Assembly (NCBI RefSeq): GCF_020171985.1
Contig: NZ_JAIVAL010000004.1
Span: 1-64,000, forward strand
DNA length: 64,000 nt
Reading direction: 5' to 3'
From: Halobacillus halophilus
GTDB lineage: Bacteria; Bacillota; Bacilli; Bacillales; Halobacillaceae
Every line of letters starts with the position of its first letter. The stretch's first letter is position 1. The notes under the pieces are model-generated. The model worked only from the letters and a program-made list of their open reading frames with translations, was not told the DNA's origin and made no database searches. The translations under genes and the position numbers were made by a program. This document shows, piece by piece, positions 8,232 to 16,480 of the stretch.

Positions 8232-9254
8232 ATGAACGTAAGGAAATACCACCCAAAAGATTTGAATCAGGTTCAATCCCTTTTCCAAAAAACGTTCAAT
8301 CAGGAACGTTCCTATGAGTTATGGGATTGGAAATTTAAACAAAACCCAAAATCAGACTCCCCTTTTATTCTGGTATGGGAAGAGAACGATACGATTAAGG
8401 GCCATATCAGTTTGTGGGTCACCGAGGCTTATCTATCCGGGGAAAAATCAACCATCGGCCTGCGCGTTGATACGATGGTTGATCCCGATGCACGCGGCAA
8501 AGGCATTTACAAACAACTGAATGAAGCCCTTCTGAGAGAAGCAAGCGATGAAGGAATCGATTACTTATACGGCTTCCCTGCGCCAAAGGCAAAGGAATTA
8601 TTTATCCGATACACCGATGCTGTCCATCTGACAGACATGCCGCGCTGGATGTACGTACAGCGTCCGGTATCCGTGCTCGCCTCTAAATTTGCACCGTTGA
8701 AACTGTTCGAACCCCTGGATCTGGTGTATGCGAAGTGGAAAAATCCGTATAAGCCAACCTCCTCTTCCCTTCATTGGAAAAACATCATGGAGTGCGGTCC
8801 GGAATTTGACGATCTTGCACAGGAAACACGCCACATCGCTCCGGCTCTTGTCGTACGAGATGCCGCTTATTTAAATTGGCGTTACCTGTCCCATCCCGAA
8901 AACGAATATGAAATTCATGCGGTGTATCACGAAGAAATACTTCAGGGGTACGTGGTAACGAAAATCACCACAAGCAGTGGATTTAAAAATGGGTTAATTG
9001 TCGATATGCTTGCGAATGATGAAGAGATTTGGGAAGCTCTGCTGCAGAAGAGCTTTGATGTGCTCAAGCAGACCGATGTCATCCAGACATGGGCGCTCGC
9101 CCACACCCCACTCGCAAATCATTTGAAGAATAATGGATTTACTCATAAAGACAGCCCGATGCCTTTAGTTGGCAAAGAGATCAATGAATCCCTCCGCTTT
9201 TTAAATCAGTCGACCAAGTGGTACATTACCCCCGGCGATGTGGATTCGTATTAA
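8232..9254 (+). CDS. GNAT-family N-acyltransferase
   Basis: Predicted acetyl-CoA-dependent acyltransferase (340 aa). The start ATG 8232 is chosen for its AAAGGAA site and because a TATAAT at 8187-8192 would start transcription after the in-frame ATG at 8193. The acetyl-CoA loop is visible as VDTMVDPDARGKGIYKQL, followed by LYGFPAPKAKELFIRYT. The protein is longer than a single GNAT fold, so the C-terminal half may be a second, degenerate GNAT-like domain. A PIG-L deacetylase follows after 17 bp. The pair suggests removal and exchange of an N-acyl group on a sugar of the surface polymer, which is inference. Confidence 0.75.
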   Translation: MNVRKYHPKDLNQVQSLFQKTFNQERSYELWDWKFKQNPKSDSPFILVWEENDTIKGHISLWVTEAYLSGEKSTIGLRVDTMVDPDARGKGIYKQLNEALLREASDEGIDYLYGFPAPKAKELFIRYTDAVHLTDMPRWMYVQRPVSVLASKFAPLKLFEPLDLVYAKWKNPYKPTSSSLHWKNIMECGPEFDDLAQETRHIAPALVVRDAAYLNWRYLSHPENEYEIHAVYHEEILQGYVVTKITTSSGFKNGLIVDMLANDEEIWEALLQKSFDVLKQTDVIQTWALAHTPLANHLKNNGFTHKDSPMPLVGKEINESLRFLNQSTKWYITPGDVDSY

Positions 9255-9271
9255 AGAAGGAGATTTAATGT

Positions 9272-10147
9272 ATGAAGCGACAACTACTCAAACTAGCGCG
9301 GCCCGTTCTCTCTCCAGCGAACCATATGGTCATCAGCCGCTATTATAAAGCCGACAGACCCTTGAACGATGTATCCGAGCAGCGCGTGCTGCTGTTTGCA
9401 CCGCACGTAGATGATGAAACAATCGGAGCAGGCGGTACATTAATGAAACATGCAGCAGCTGGAGCAGAGACACACGTCGCTTTCTTAACAGACGGTTCCG
9501 GAAGCCAAAGCAAGGGCGCAGCCGATGAATTAGTGGCAGCCCGTAAAAAGGAAGCCCAAAAAGTAAAAGAATTGCTTAACCTGACCTCCATCGACTTCTA
9601 TGATGAAAAAGATGGACAGCTGACGAGTGACAAACGGACAAGAGCGTGGATCGAAGGGAAGATTGAAACGGTCCAGCCTGACGTGATCTATGCACCCGTC
9701 TTCGTGGACTGTCACGCGGACCATATCGCAACCGCCCAGCTCGTCCGCGATACTCTTGATGAAATGGGATGTGAAAATGTCACGATCCGTCTGTATGAAA
9801 TTAATACATTGCTGCCTAAGGAAGAAGTGAACTGTATCGTGGATATCTCCCCTTATGTGAGCCGGAAGAAAGAAGCAATTGATGTGTTCCAATCCCAGGC
9901 CATCGATTTTGACGGCTTTCAGAGATTGGAAAAGTTGAAGCGTCATCTGGTGGCCGGTTCGGTACAAGCTGTCGAAACGTTCCTTGAATTAACGCCGGCA
10001 GAGCTTCGCAGTCGCTTCGATCGTGTTCATGGCAAATATACGTACAGCGAACATTTCAAACAGGTGAACAAAGAAGTGACCCTGCTTTATGCGATGTACA
10101 AGAATTTAACGTTTAAGCGGCAAGTGTATGCAGAAAGCCGTAAATAG
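9272..10147 (+). CDS. PIG-L/LmbE-family zinc-dependent deacetylase
   Basis: Predicted N-deacetylase of GlcNAc-type substrates (291 aa). The hallmark metal motif is present as APHVDDETIGAGG near residue 45, and the second motif as DCHADH near residue 149, matching the family's PHPDDE and HxDH. The ATG at 9272 has GAAGGAG upstream, 17 bp after the GNAT gene, so the two are probably cotranscribed. BshB-type bacillithiol enzymes share the fold but are usually shorter (about 220-235 aa). The polysaccharide neighbourhood favours a glycan substrate. Confidence 0.8.
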   Translation: MKRQLLKLARPVLSPANHMVISRYYKADRPLNDVSEQRVLLFAPHVDDETIGAGGTLMKHAAAGAETHVAFLTDGSGSQSKGAADELVAARKKEAQKVKELLNLTSIDFYDEKDGQLTSDKRTRAWIEGKIETVQPDVIYAPVFVDCHADHIATAQLVRDTLDEMGCENVTIRLYEINTLLPKEEVNCIVDISPYVSRKKEAIDVFQSQAIDFDGFQRLEKLKRHLVAGSVQAVETFLELTPAELRSRFDRVHGKYTYSEHFKQVNKEVTLLYAMYKNLTFKRQVYAESRK

Positions 10148-10165
10148 TTCAGATGGATGAAACAG

Positions 10166-10199
10166 AAAAAGAACTTCCAGATACGGAAGTTCTTTTTTT
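10166..10199 (+). terminator. Bidirectional rho-independent terminator
   Basis: AAAAAGAACTTCC/GGAAGTTCTTTTT, a 13-bp stem with a 6-nt loop. It has T tracts on both strands and lies between the convergent PIG-L gene and the lipoprotein gene. Confidence 0.85.
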
Positions 10200-10203
10200 A
10201 TAT

Positions 10204-10620
10204 CTATTCAAACGGTAATTTCATTTTCACTCCATAAATCTGATCGGATTCCCAATATTGACCTTCCAAACCTAAATGAACGACCTCTTTATAATACCCT
10301 ATTTCATAGATCACTTCTTTATCATGCTTAAAAAGTAACTTATAATCTGGCATCTCAAAATCCATATTCTCCGTTGAGGATGTCCTCGCCCCATCTAGTT
10401 TATTTACCAGAGTTTTTATAAATTCCTGATCTACAATCGTTGCCACCAGCCTGTTTTTATCCCATTCATAAACTTCGATAGAGGCAACCCTGTCATTTAG
10501 ATCAAGATTAGATTGGCATCCAGCTAGAACGAAAAATAGAAGAACAGCGGTAATGAACCTGATATTCAGTATAAACAGTTCCTCCTTATATAAGAGCTGG
10601 AAAGGAAACCTCACACCCAT
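10204..10620 (-). CDS. Small putative lipoprotein of unknown function
   Basis: Unrecognised protein with a signal-peptide core (ITAVLLFFVLAGC) ending in a lipobox (LAGC), so probably anchored on the outer face of the membrane. The remaining roughly 105 residues are soluble and mixed. The start is uncertain. ATG 10620 has GAGGG upstream but gives a long 35-residue leader. A much stronger AAGGAGG (10581-10587) sits eight bases before an ATA codon at 10572 and shortly before CTG 10569, which would give a normal-length leader. Either a non-standard start is used or an ATG has mutated to ATA. Confidence 0.6.
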   Translation of the reverse strand: MGVRFPFQLLYKEELFILNIRFITAVLLFFVLAGCQSNLDLNDRVASIEVYEWDKNRLVATIVDQEFIKTLVNKLDGARTSSTENMDFEMPDYKLLFKHDKEVIYEIGYYKEVVHLGLEGQYWESDQIYGVKMKLPFE

Positions 10621-10675
10621 TCTGCGCCCTCTTCAACCGTACAGAACTTTAGGTTCCTTGAGGTACGATCTCCTT

Positions 10676-10900
10676 CTAAGTACTACTTTTCTTCGGTATC
10701 ATATTATTGAGGATGAAATAGACGACAATCCCTAAAAGAATAGGCAAAATTGAACCACCGAATTCAATGCTTCTGCCATTCTCTGGAGAGAACTCGTTCC
10801 TATAGTGGAATTGCAGCCAGCTTAGCTCAAAAAGACTGCCGGCAGCATAGATTAATAGAATAGAAAGAATGGCTGATAATTCAATAAAAAATCGTCTCAT
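10676..10900 (-). CDS. Small membrane protein, unknown function
   Basis: 74 aa with two hydrophobic segments (about residues 6-27 and 48-66) joined by a polar loop (HYRNEFSPENGRSIEFGG). The C-terminus is basic and polar (NNMIPKKSST). The ATG at 10900 has AGGAGG upstream. It precedes the lipoprotein gene on the same strand with a 55-bp gap, so they may form a transcription unit. The family was not recognised. Confidence 0.65.
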   Translation of the reverse strand: MRRFFIELSAILSILLIYAAGSLFELSWLQFHYRNEFSPENGRSIEFGGSILPILLGIVVYFILNNMIPKKSST

Positions 10901-10993
10901 ACGTGAACCTCCTAATAAAGGTCTGCGCTAACGCATTCATTTTTACGTTTATGGCTCATTCTTCAAAATTTTCATTTCCCCACTCAAGACTTT

Positions 10994-11134
10994 CTATTTT
11001 CTGCTGCACTTGAAGATCCGGCATGTGATGATCATCAGGAAACCGATAAGACCGAACCCCCACCTATAAAAATCATAAACAGCACCTTTATACTTTCGGG
11101 CTTTCTCTCGAGAGTTCCTTTGTATTAATCCCAT
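10994..11134 (-). CDS. Candidate small membrane protein overlapping the upstream gene
   Basis: 46-codon ORF starting at ATG 11134 inside the last codons of the 1136-residue membrane protein gene (10-bp overlap, different frame). It has a basic N-terminus (MGLIQRNSREKARKYKGAVY), one hydrophobic segment (FGLIGFLMIITCRIF) and a basic end, giving a credible single-pass topology. No good ribosome site is visible, so expression would rely on translational coupling. Confidence 0.35.
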   Translation of the reverse strand: MGLIQRNSREKARKYKGAVYDFYRWGFGLIGFLMIITCRIFKCSRK

Positions 11135-14100
11135 TTTTTTAAAGCGGTCCACAGTCGTTTTAACTTCTGGTCCACGGGCTTACGATCATCAGACTGTTGT
11201 TTCTGCCATTCATTGTAGCTCGCAATTCCGATGAGAATGAGGCCTGCGAGCAGCAGGTACACCCACCATGGCAGATTGCCCCAGTAGGGTCTGGTTTGGT
11301 AAAGAACGTTGAAGATCAGCACACCCATACCGACGAAAAAGTAAGATTTAATCCGGAACTGCATACCGGCGATCATTGATAGAAGCGACAATCCGCCTAG
11401 AATCCAGGCATCCCATATTGTATGACTCTGTATGCCATCCACGACTAAATAAGCAGCAATCAGCAGGAGAACCGCAAGTTGAACATGGTTAAGAATATTG
11501 GCATACTCCCGCCAGGTTTTTCTCCGCAGTATGAAGAGAACACCAAGAACGGGAAGCACTTGCAGTTCAGCTTCGATTAAGTCAGGAATCAGAGCGTGAT
11601 AATTCAGCAGGACGATGATATACCCGGCATAAAGACACCCGGCTCCGAATGTAATGAACGATTTGCCAAGCAGCGGCTGCTCCCATTTTTTAGCATTAAA
11701 CAGGAACCAGATACTCAACAGTAGTACGGGAATGACCCGGATCCAGACGTTCTCCTCGCCCATGGTCGTCAGATTCATATAGCCAATATAGAAGAGCGCT
11801 GTCCAGGAATAGGCATCGGCTTCTATTTTTGGACCGATCAATAAACGATGGAAATAACGGCCGGCCGCAAGCAGAATACCGACACACATAATCATCACTG
11901 TAACGAACGCCGCTCGCTCCCAATTAAGGCTGACCTCGTTCACTAGCGCTAAGCTAAGTAACAAAGGAATAAAGCGCGCGAGCGACCATTTTCTGCGATG
12001 CATAAAGAAGAGGATCAGGATGACGTACCCAACGCCGAGAAGCCACTCATACGGTGCCCACGGTTCCAGTCGATTGATAAAAAGCGACAATCCGAAAATG
12101 GAAAAAGGAATGATATACCATTCAGTCCTTTTCTTCCACACGGCTGGTATCCCTATCCAGATTCCTGCGATGGCTATACTGGTTATCAGCCAGGCATATG
12201 TTTCAGGAACCACATCCCACCAGCCGAAATAGCCAGGGACCGTCCATACTGCAAAAAACAACGTCGTCAAAGCTGCGTAAAGCATCAGCTTGATTCCCCA
12301 CTCCCGCGAAGCTGTTAAAGAGCTGTAGACGTACAGACTAAGAGGAATCACCAGTACCCAGGGGTACATTGCTTCCCCGCCCAGTGAATTGAGCAGGAAA
12401 AGAGCGATTAGCAGCGGTTGAACAGAATGAGCCAGCCAATAAAAATAAGGCCGTCTTTCTCCCCATTTTCCAAGTTTCACATCTCCAAGAAAGACGAGCA
12501 GAGCAGGTGCGAGTATCATGTACGTAAAAAACGAATCAAACGAATCGAACGATAATGGATCCAGTAAAGAGATGTAAAAAGCTAACATCGAAACCGACAC
12601 GAATAGCCAGAGAAAGGCTCTTGCAGCATACAGCACAAGCCATACCATCATGCCGATGCCGACAAACAGAATCAATGGACGGATCACAACAGGATCCACC
12701 CGGGAGTTGCCTGCCAGGGTCACCATCGCCAGGATATAAGCACCTTGTCCGGTATAAAAACTGGCCGCAGAAAGCTGTTGATCGTTGAATTTCTTCCATA
12801 TCAGATGGACAATTAACAGTAAAATCCCCGTCCCGGCCAGGTGAAATGGAAAAGCTAAACCTTCCTGATAAGCAGGAAACCAGCCAATGAGCGGTTCAAA
12901 TAAGATAGCCGAAGAAATAAACAAAGCCACCGGATGCACCCATACCGCTGTTTCTCCGATATCCACTTGGCTGAACGTTCTTTTTACAGGATAAGCAAGA
13001 CCGCTGATCACGAGGAACATAAACGAACTATAAGCTAGACGTTCATCATACACACTGTACCCAATACAGCCCGCCATAAGGGATATCGAAGTATAGATCG
13101 TACCCGGAGCCACAGCCTGGAACCAGGCCAGGTTCGTCCATAATCCGATGTAGAGAAGAGAGATCACTGCCCCGATAAACAGGAATAGAAATAGCGGCCC
13201 TATCTCCGTCATCTCCCACAGCTGCCAAAGCGTGATAAAGAAAAACACAGGCGTCATGTATTGGAAAACCACGTAGCTGGTCAGATTGGAAAGCAATAAG
13301 TAATTGACCGTAATCAAGGCGTAAGCGATCAGTAAGAGCCACGATCCCTCTTCCCCTCGCAACACGATACTTTCGTAACTAATATAAACAAAAGCACACA
13401 AGGAGACGATCCCGCTCGTATAACGAAATACTTTTTCCACGAACTGATGATTCTTAAAAGCGTAAGCAAACCCCAAGTAAACCAGCCCGACCACCGCATA
13501 AACAGTAAGATCGACAGACTGCAGGGGTGAATTCTCCACCAGCTGATAGATGGCATACACGATCATCACCGAAAAAACGAACTGGTACTCTTTCGTTTGA
13601 TAGATGAAAACCATCGCCATATAAATGCTCGCTGTCAGCAGCAGGTTGAAGCTGTAAAAGACTGCACTCTCATAGAAAAACAGCATAAGCATGGTAGAAA
13701 GGACTAAGTTCAGCTGCGCATAGAGCGGCAGTTCTTTTATAAATAATGCCCATCTGTCCGAATCCTTGAACCAAATATAACCGCCAAGCAATAGCGCATT
13801 AAAAAGCATTAAACCCATATAGAACGCGTCCATCGATAGAGGAAGCGCGCCCAGGCTGAATCCTGCCGAGAGCGATAAAAATACAAAAGAGATCCATACA
13901 TACAAGCGCGACTTATGTACGATGGCATGCCTGATGTATAACGGAAGTGGAAGCAGTGTACCAAGCAGACCTAAGAGGTAACGGCCTTCCCCGAACAGAG
14001 ATAGATAGTCACCGAACAATCCAAAGAATCCAATTGCCACAATGGCAATCGGAATCAGCAGACTTCCCAGTGTCAAAAAGGCAAAGGCTGTCTTCTGGAT

Positions 14101-14535
14101 ATTGAGAAATTTTCCTGTCCCGTAACTCATACCATGAAAAAACAAGGAAACGAAGAAAATGGAAAGAACTTTCATTCCTGCACCCATCTGATCCCACTGG
14201 CTTGTCGCGACAATCAGCCCTGTGATTAAAAGCAGGGACACGCCAAGAATAAGCGACCACGTAATGTTACGTTCACGGATTTCCTCTTTGGATTTCGTCT
14301 TCTTCTCTTTCTTTGGTTTCGCAGGAGGATTTTGCTCTGTAACAAAATCGCGTGCTTCTGTAGCTTGTGGAGCTTTATAAAGCTCCTCTTTTTCTTTATT
14401 CTTATCTTGCCTGTATGTACGATCAGCTTCTAACACTTGGTGGTAGGCATCATCGGTTAAATATCCATTGTTATGTAAATGCTCAAGCTGCGTTTTAAAC
14501 AATTGACGCTTCTCTTCTTCTGGTAAGTGGGCCAA
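11125..14535 (-). CDS. Very large polytopic membrane protein (SCO7613/DUF2157-like)
   Basis: 1136 aa. The first roughly 90 residues are soluble, charged and predicted helical (MAHLPEEEKRQLFKTQLEHL, then a Lys/Glu-rich linker KPKKEKKTKSKEEIRERN). The rest is an almost unbroken series of around 30 or more hydrophobic segments. This layout matches the poorly characterised Firmicute family annotated as SCO7613 C-terminal or DUF2157-like membrane proteins. No catalytic motif was recognised. The gene appears monocistronic apart from the small overlapping ORF at its 3' end. Function is unknown. Confidence 0.6.
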   Translation of the reverse strand: MAHLPEEEKRQLFKTQLEHLHNNGYLTDDAYHQVLEADRTYRQDKNKEKEELYKAPQATEARDFVTEQNPPAKPKKEKKTKSKEEIRERNITWSLILGVSLLLITGLIVATSQWDQMGAGMKVLSIFFVSLFFHGMSYGTGKFLNIQKTAFAFLTLGSLLIPIAIVAIGFFGLFGDYLSLFGEGRYLLGLLGTLLPLPLYIRHAIVHKSRLYVWISFVFLSLSAGFSLGALPLSMDAFYMGLMLFNALLLGGYIWFKDSDRWALFIKELPLYAQLNLVLSTMLMLFFYESAVFYSFNLLLTASIYMAMVFIYQTKEYQFVFSVMIVYAIYQLVENSPLQSVDLTVYAVVGLVYLGFAYAFKNHQFVEKVFRYTSGIVSLCAFVYISYESIVLRGEEGSWLLLIAYALITVNYLLLSNLTSYVVFQYMTPVFFFITLWQLWEMTEIGPLFLFLFIGAVISLLYIGLWTNLAWFQAVAPGTIYTSISLMAGCIGYSVYDERLAYSSFMFLVISGLAYPVKRTFSQVDIGETAVWVHPVALFISSAILFEPLIGWFPAYQEGLAFPFHLAGTGILLLIVHLIWKKFNDQQLSAASFYTGQGAYILAMVTLAGNSRVDPVVIRPLILFVGIGMMVWLVLYAARAFLWLFVSVSMLAFYISLLDPLSFDSFDSFFTYMILAPALLVFLGDVKLGKWGERRPYFYWLAHSVQPLLIALFLLNSLGGEAMYPWVLVIPLSLYVYSSLTASREWGIKLMLYAALTTLFFAVWTVPGYFGWWDVVPETYAWLITSIAIAGIWIGIPAVWKKRTEWYIIPFSIFGLSLFINRLEPWAPYEWLLGVGYVILILFFMHRRKWSLARFIPLLLSLALVNEVSLNWERAAFVTVMIMCVGILLAAGRYFHRLLIGPKIEADAYSWTALFYIGYMNLTTMGEENVWIRVIPVLLLSIWFLFNAKKWEQPLLGKSFITFGAGCLYAGYIIVLLNYHALIPDLIEAELQVLPVLGVLFILRRKTWREYANILNHVQLAVLLLIAAYLVVDGIQSHTIWDAWILGGLSLLSMIAGMQFRIKSYFFVGMGVLIFNVLYQTRPYWGNLPWWVYLLLAGLILIGIASYNEWQKQQSDDRKPVDQKLKRLWTALKKWD

Positions 14536-14664
14536 ACTTCTCCCTCCCTCACGAAATTATACCTACTTGTAAGGGTAAACTTGCCCATGTTCGTTTTCAA
14601 CCTTTTTTGGAATTTTATAACATAATAATATGAATTTAGTCTATTTGTTATAAAAAGCTTTCCA

Positions 14665-14703
14665 TAATAAATAATGCCAGCATCTAGTTTAGATTACTGG
14701 CAT
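14665..14703 (-). terminator. Terminator-like hairpin after the spore-protein gene
   Basis: Imperfect stem TGCCAGTAATCTA/TAGATGCTGGCA followed on the minus strand by a T-rich run (ATTATTTATT). Confidence 0.5.
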
Positions 14704-14709
14704 CTTTTA

Positions 14710-14907
14710 TTATAAATTCTCTTTTCCAACTTCATGAACATAATCATTTTGAGCCCTTTCACGTTCAGCGGTCTGTTTGGCTAGTAATTCTTTCGCCTGG
14801 TTATAAGAAAGACCCGAGTTCGCGTTCTGACGTTTCACCTCATCAATATCTGTTCCTGAACGGGCGATGTTTTTCTGATTGTGATTAGGCTCCATGGACT
14901 TTGCCAT
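14710..14907 (-). CDS. Probable gamma-type small acid-soluble spore protein
   Basis: 65-aa hydrophilic protein rich in Asn, Gln, Lys and Glu, with no Cys or Trp. The segment SGTDIDEVKRQNANSG resembles the repeat core (T-x-x-x-x-VKxQNxxS) of gamma-type SASP, which act as an amino-acid store in the spore core. The start is ATG 14907 with GGAGG at 14916-14920, eight bases upstream. Only one copy of the motif is present, so the assignment is moderate. It would be expressed in the forespore; no sigma-G promoter was worked out. Confidence 0.6.
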   Translation of the reverse strand: MAKSMEPNHNQKNIARSGTDIDEVKRQNANSGLSYNQAKELLAKQTAERERAQNDYVHEVGKENL

Positions 14908-15001
14908 AGGAAACACCTCCTAGTATTAACCTTCTCCTCTCCACTGTTTTTATTCATGACCTTTAAAAGCAGGGCGTTGGTAATACAATGAAGTATTGAA
15001 G

Positions 15002-15527
15002 AAAAGCTCCCTTTTGTTGAAGACTCAGTTTCGAGACTTTTGTGAGAATTTGGTCCTGCGGGGGACGATTTCGCTTTCCGTGGGCATGTGCTGAGCCTCC
15101 TCGAGCAAGCTCTGCGGGGTCTCACCGATCATGTTCATCCCACAGGAGTCTTCATCGTCCCCCTCCGGACCTTGCGATACAGAGAGCTCGAAATCATGTA
15201 TGAAACACCCTGAATTATGGTGGGTATAAACCTATAACAGTGAATGTGTTCGTTGAAAAATCCTTGATATAGAAGCATTCAAGGCAAATTCAAGATGATG
15301 AGTCCTCTTATAGAAAGGTCTGTTCACTCTTCTACCATAGGGTGGCGAAGGTAACGACGAGACTCCCGCGGGAGAAGGAGCTAGGCGAGACCCCACAAGG
15401 AGTGTTAACGACTGAGTAGGCTTGCCAGTTCCCCCGCAGGAAAGCGAGTTGTTTCCGTAGCCAACCCCTCTCTATATCAGCAACATACCTAAGATATCTC
15501 TAAATCGAGTCTTACAGTAACCGGCCC
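15002..15527. repeat. MITE-like dispersed repeat, copy C (complete)
   Basis: About 526 bp with the same architecture as copy B: left end AAGCTCCCTTTTGTTGAAGA, inverted left module (about 15055-15175), right module (about 15345-15465), right end AAGATATCTCTAAATCGAGT then CTTACAGTAACCGG. It fills most of the gap between the spore-protein gene and the amidohydrolase terminator. No coding sequence was recognised inside. Confidence 0.75.
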
Positions 15528-15580
15528 TATTGCTTAATAAGTCTATTGGAAAAGCACCTCGCAGCGTTGGCTCAGTTTAT

Positions 15581-15610
15581 AAAAAATCCCTCCACGAATC
15601 ACTCGCGGAG
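15581..15610 (-). terminator. Rho-independent terminator of the amidohydrolase
   Basis: Minus strand stem CTCCGCGA/TCGTGGAG with a 5-nt loop followed by GGATTTTTT, 10 bases after the stop at 15620. Confidence 0.8.
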
Positions 15611-15619
15611 AGACCTTTT

Positions 15620-16471
15620 TCATATTAAGTGTGTAAGCTTCGGATAGACCCGCAGTGCATTGTTGTAGAATACATTTTCAATATGCCTGGAGGGTATAAA
15701 ATCAGCAATAAACTCCGCATATCCTTTAATCGGGACGAGCGGCCAATCCGTTCCGAACAATAGTTTCTCATAATGCCCGCAAAACGTTAAAGCATGGCGC
15801 ACGTGGTCGAAGTAATTATCTTTTAACTTTCCGGCGAGGGTTTCGTCTGTGCCAACGACCCAGCCCGACAAATCCGCAAATAAATTCGGATTTTTATAAA
15901 CCAATTCCGCTCCGGTCAGAACCCACGGATCGCCTAAATGCGCCATTACAAAATTCACATCGCGCCGCAGCACAGCCACTTCATCCAGCGTTAGCGGATG
16001 CGCATATTTTAATAGCCCGCGTTCGGAATACGTATCGCCCGTATGAAACACCACCGGCACGTCATAAGCAGCGGCCAGGTCATAGACCGGCTGATATACA
16101 TCGTCATAGGCATAGTAAGGATAGTAGCCCAGATATATTTTTACTCCCGCGACCTGATGCTTCTTAAGCTCCTTTTCCAGAGCATCCAGTCCCGATTTTC
16201 CTAATTGGTAAGGGTTGATTCCAGGACAGACGGCCACGCAGCCCGGAAGTTCTTTTTCTAAATCAAGCCCCATAGGAGAGGCGGCATGATGATCTGGAAA
16301 CCCCATTTCCGGTGTTTCCGTCACGCCCATCCCTACCGCAAGCTCAACATTTCCCTCTTCCATTTCCTTCTGCAGGCCCTTGCCTGAATAATCGACGCGC
16401 GACAGTTCGTTTGCCGTATGATGGAACGTTTCAATATCTGAAAAGTGAATATGTGCATCAATAATCTTCAT
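15620..16471 (-). CDS. Amidohydrolase_2-family metal-dependent hydrolase
   Basis: TIM-barrel hydrolase or decarboxylase (283 aa). Visible metal and active-site motifs are IIDAHIHF at the N-terminus, VVFHTGDT near residue 146, FVMAHLGDPW near 175 and LLFGTDWPLVP near 240, which supply the usual His-x-His, His, His and Asp ligands. The substrate is unknown. It lies 9 bp downstream of the large GNAT fusion gene on the same strand. The two are almost certainly cotranscribed and probably act in one catabolic pathway. Confidence 0.8.
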   Translation of the reverse strand: MKIIDAHIHFSDIETFHHTANELSRVDYSGKGLQKEMEEGNVELAVGMGVTETPEMGFPDHHAASPMGLDLEKELPGCVAVCPGINPYQLGKSGLDALEKELKKHQVAGVKIYLGYYPYYAYDDVYQPVYDLAAAYDVPVVFHTGDTYSERGLLKYAHPLTLDEVAVLRRDVNFVMAHLGDPWVLTGAELVYKNPNLFADLSGWVVGTDETLAGKLKDNYFDHVRHALTFCGHYEKLLFGTDWPLVPIKGYAEFIADFIPSRHIENVFYNNALRVYPKLTHLI

Positions 16472-16480
16472 AAAAAACTC

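Noticed and set aside
12020-12799. Frames on both strands within the 1136-residue gene and similar ones inside other large genes
   Set aside because: They are shadows of the real gene in other frames, without ribosome sites.
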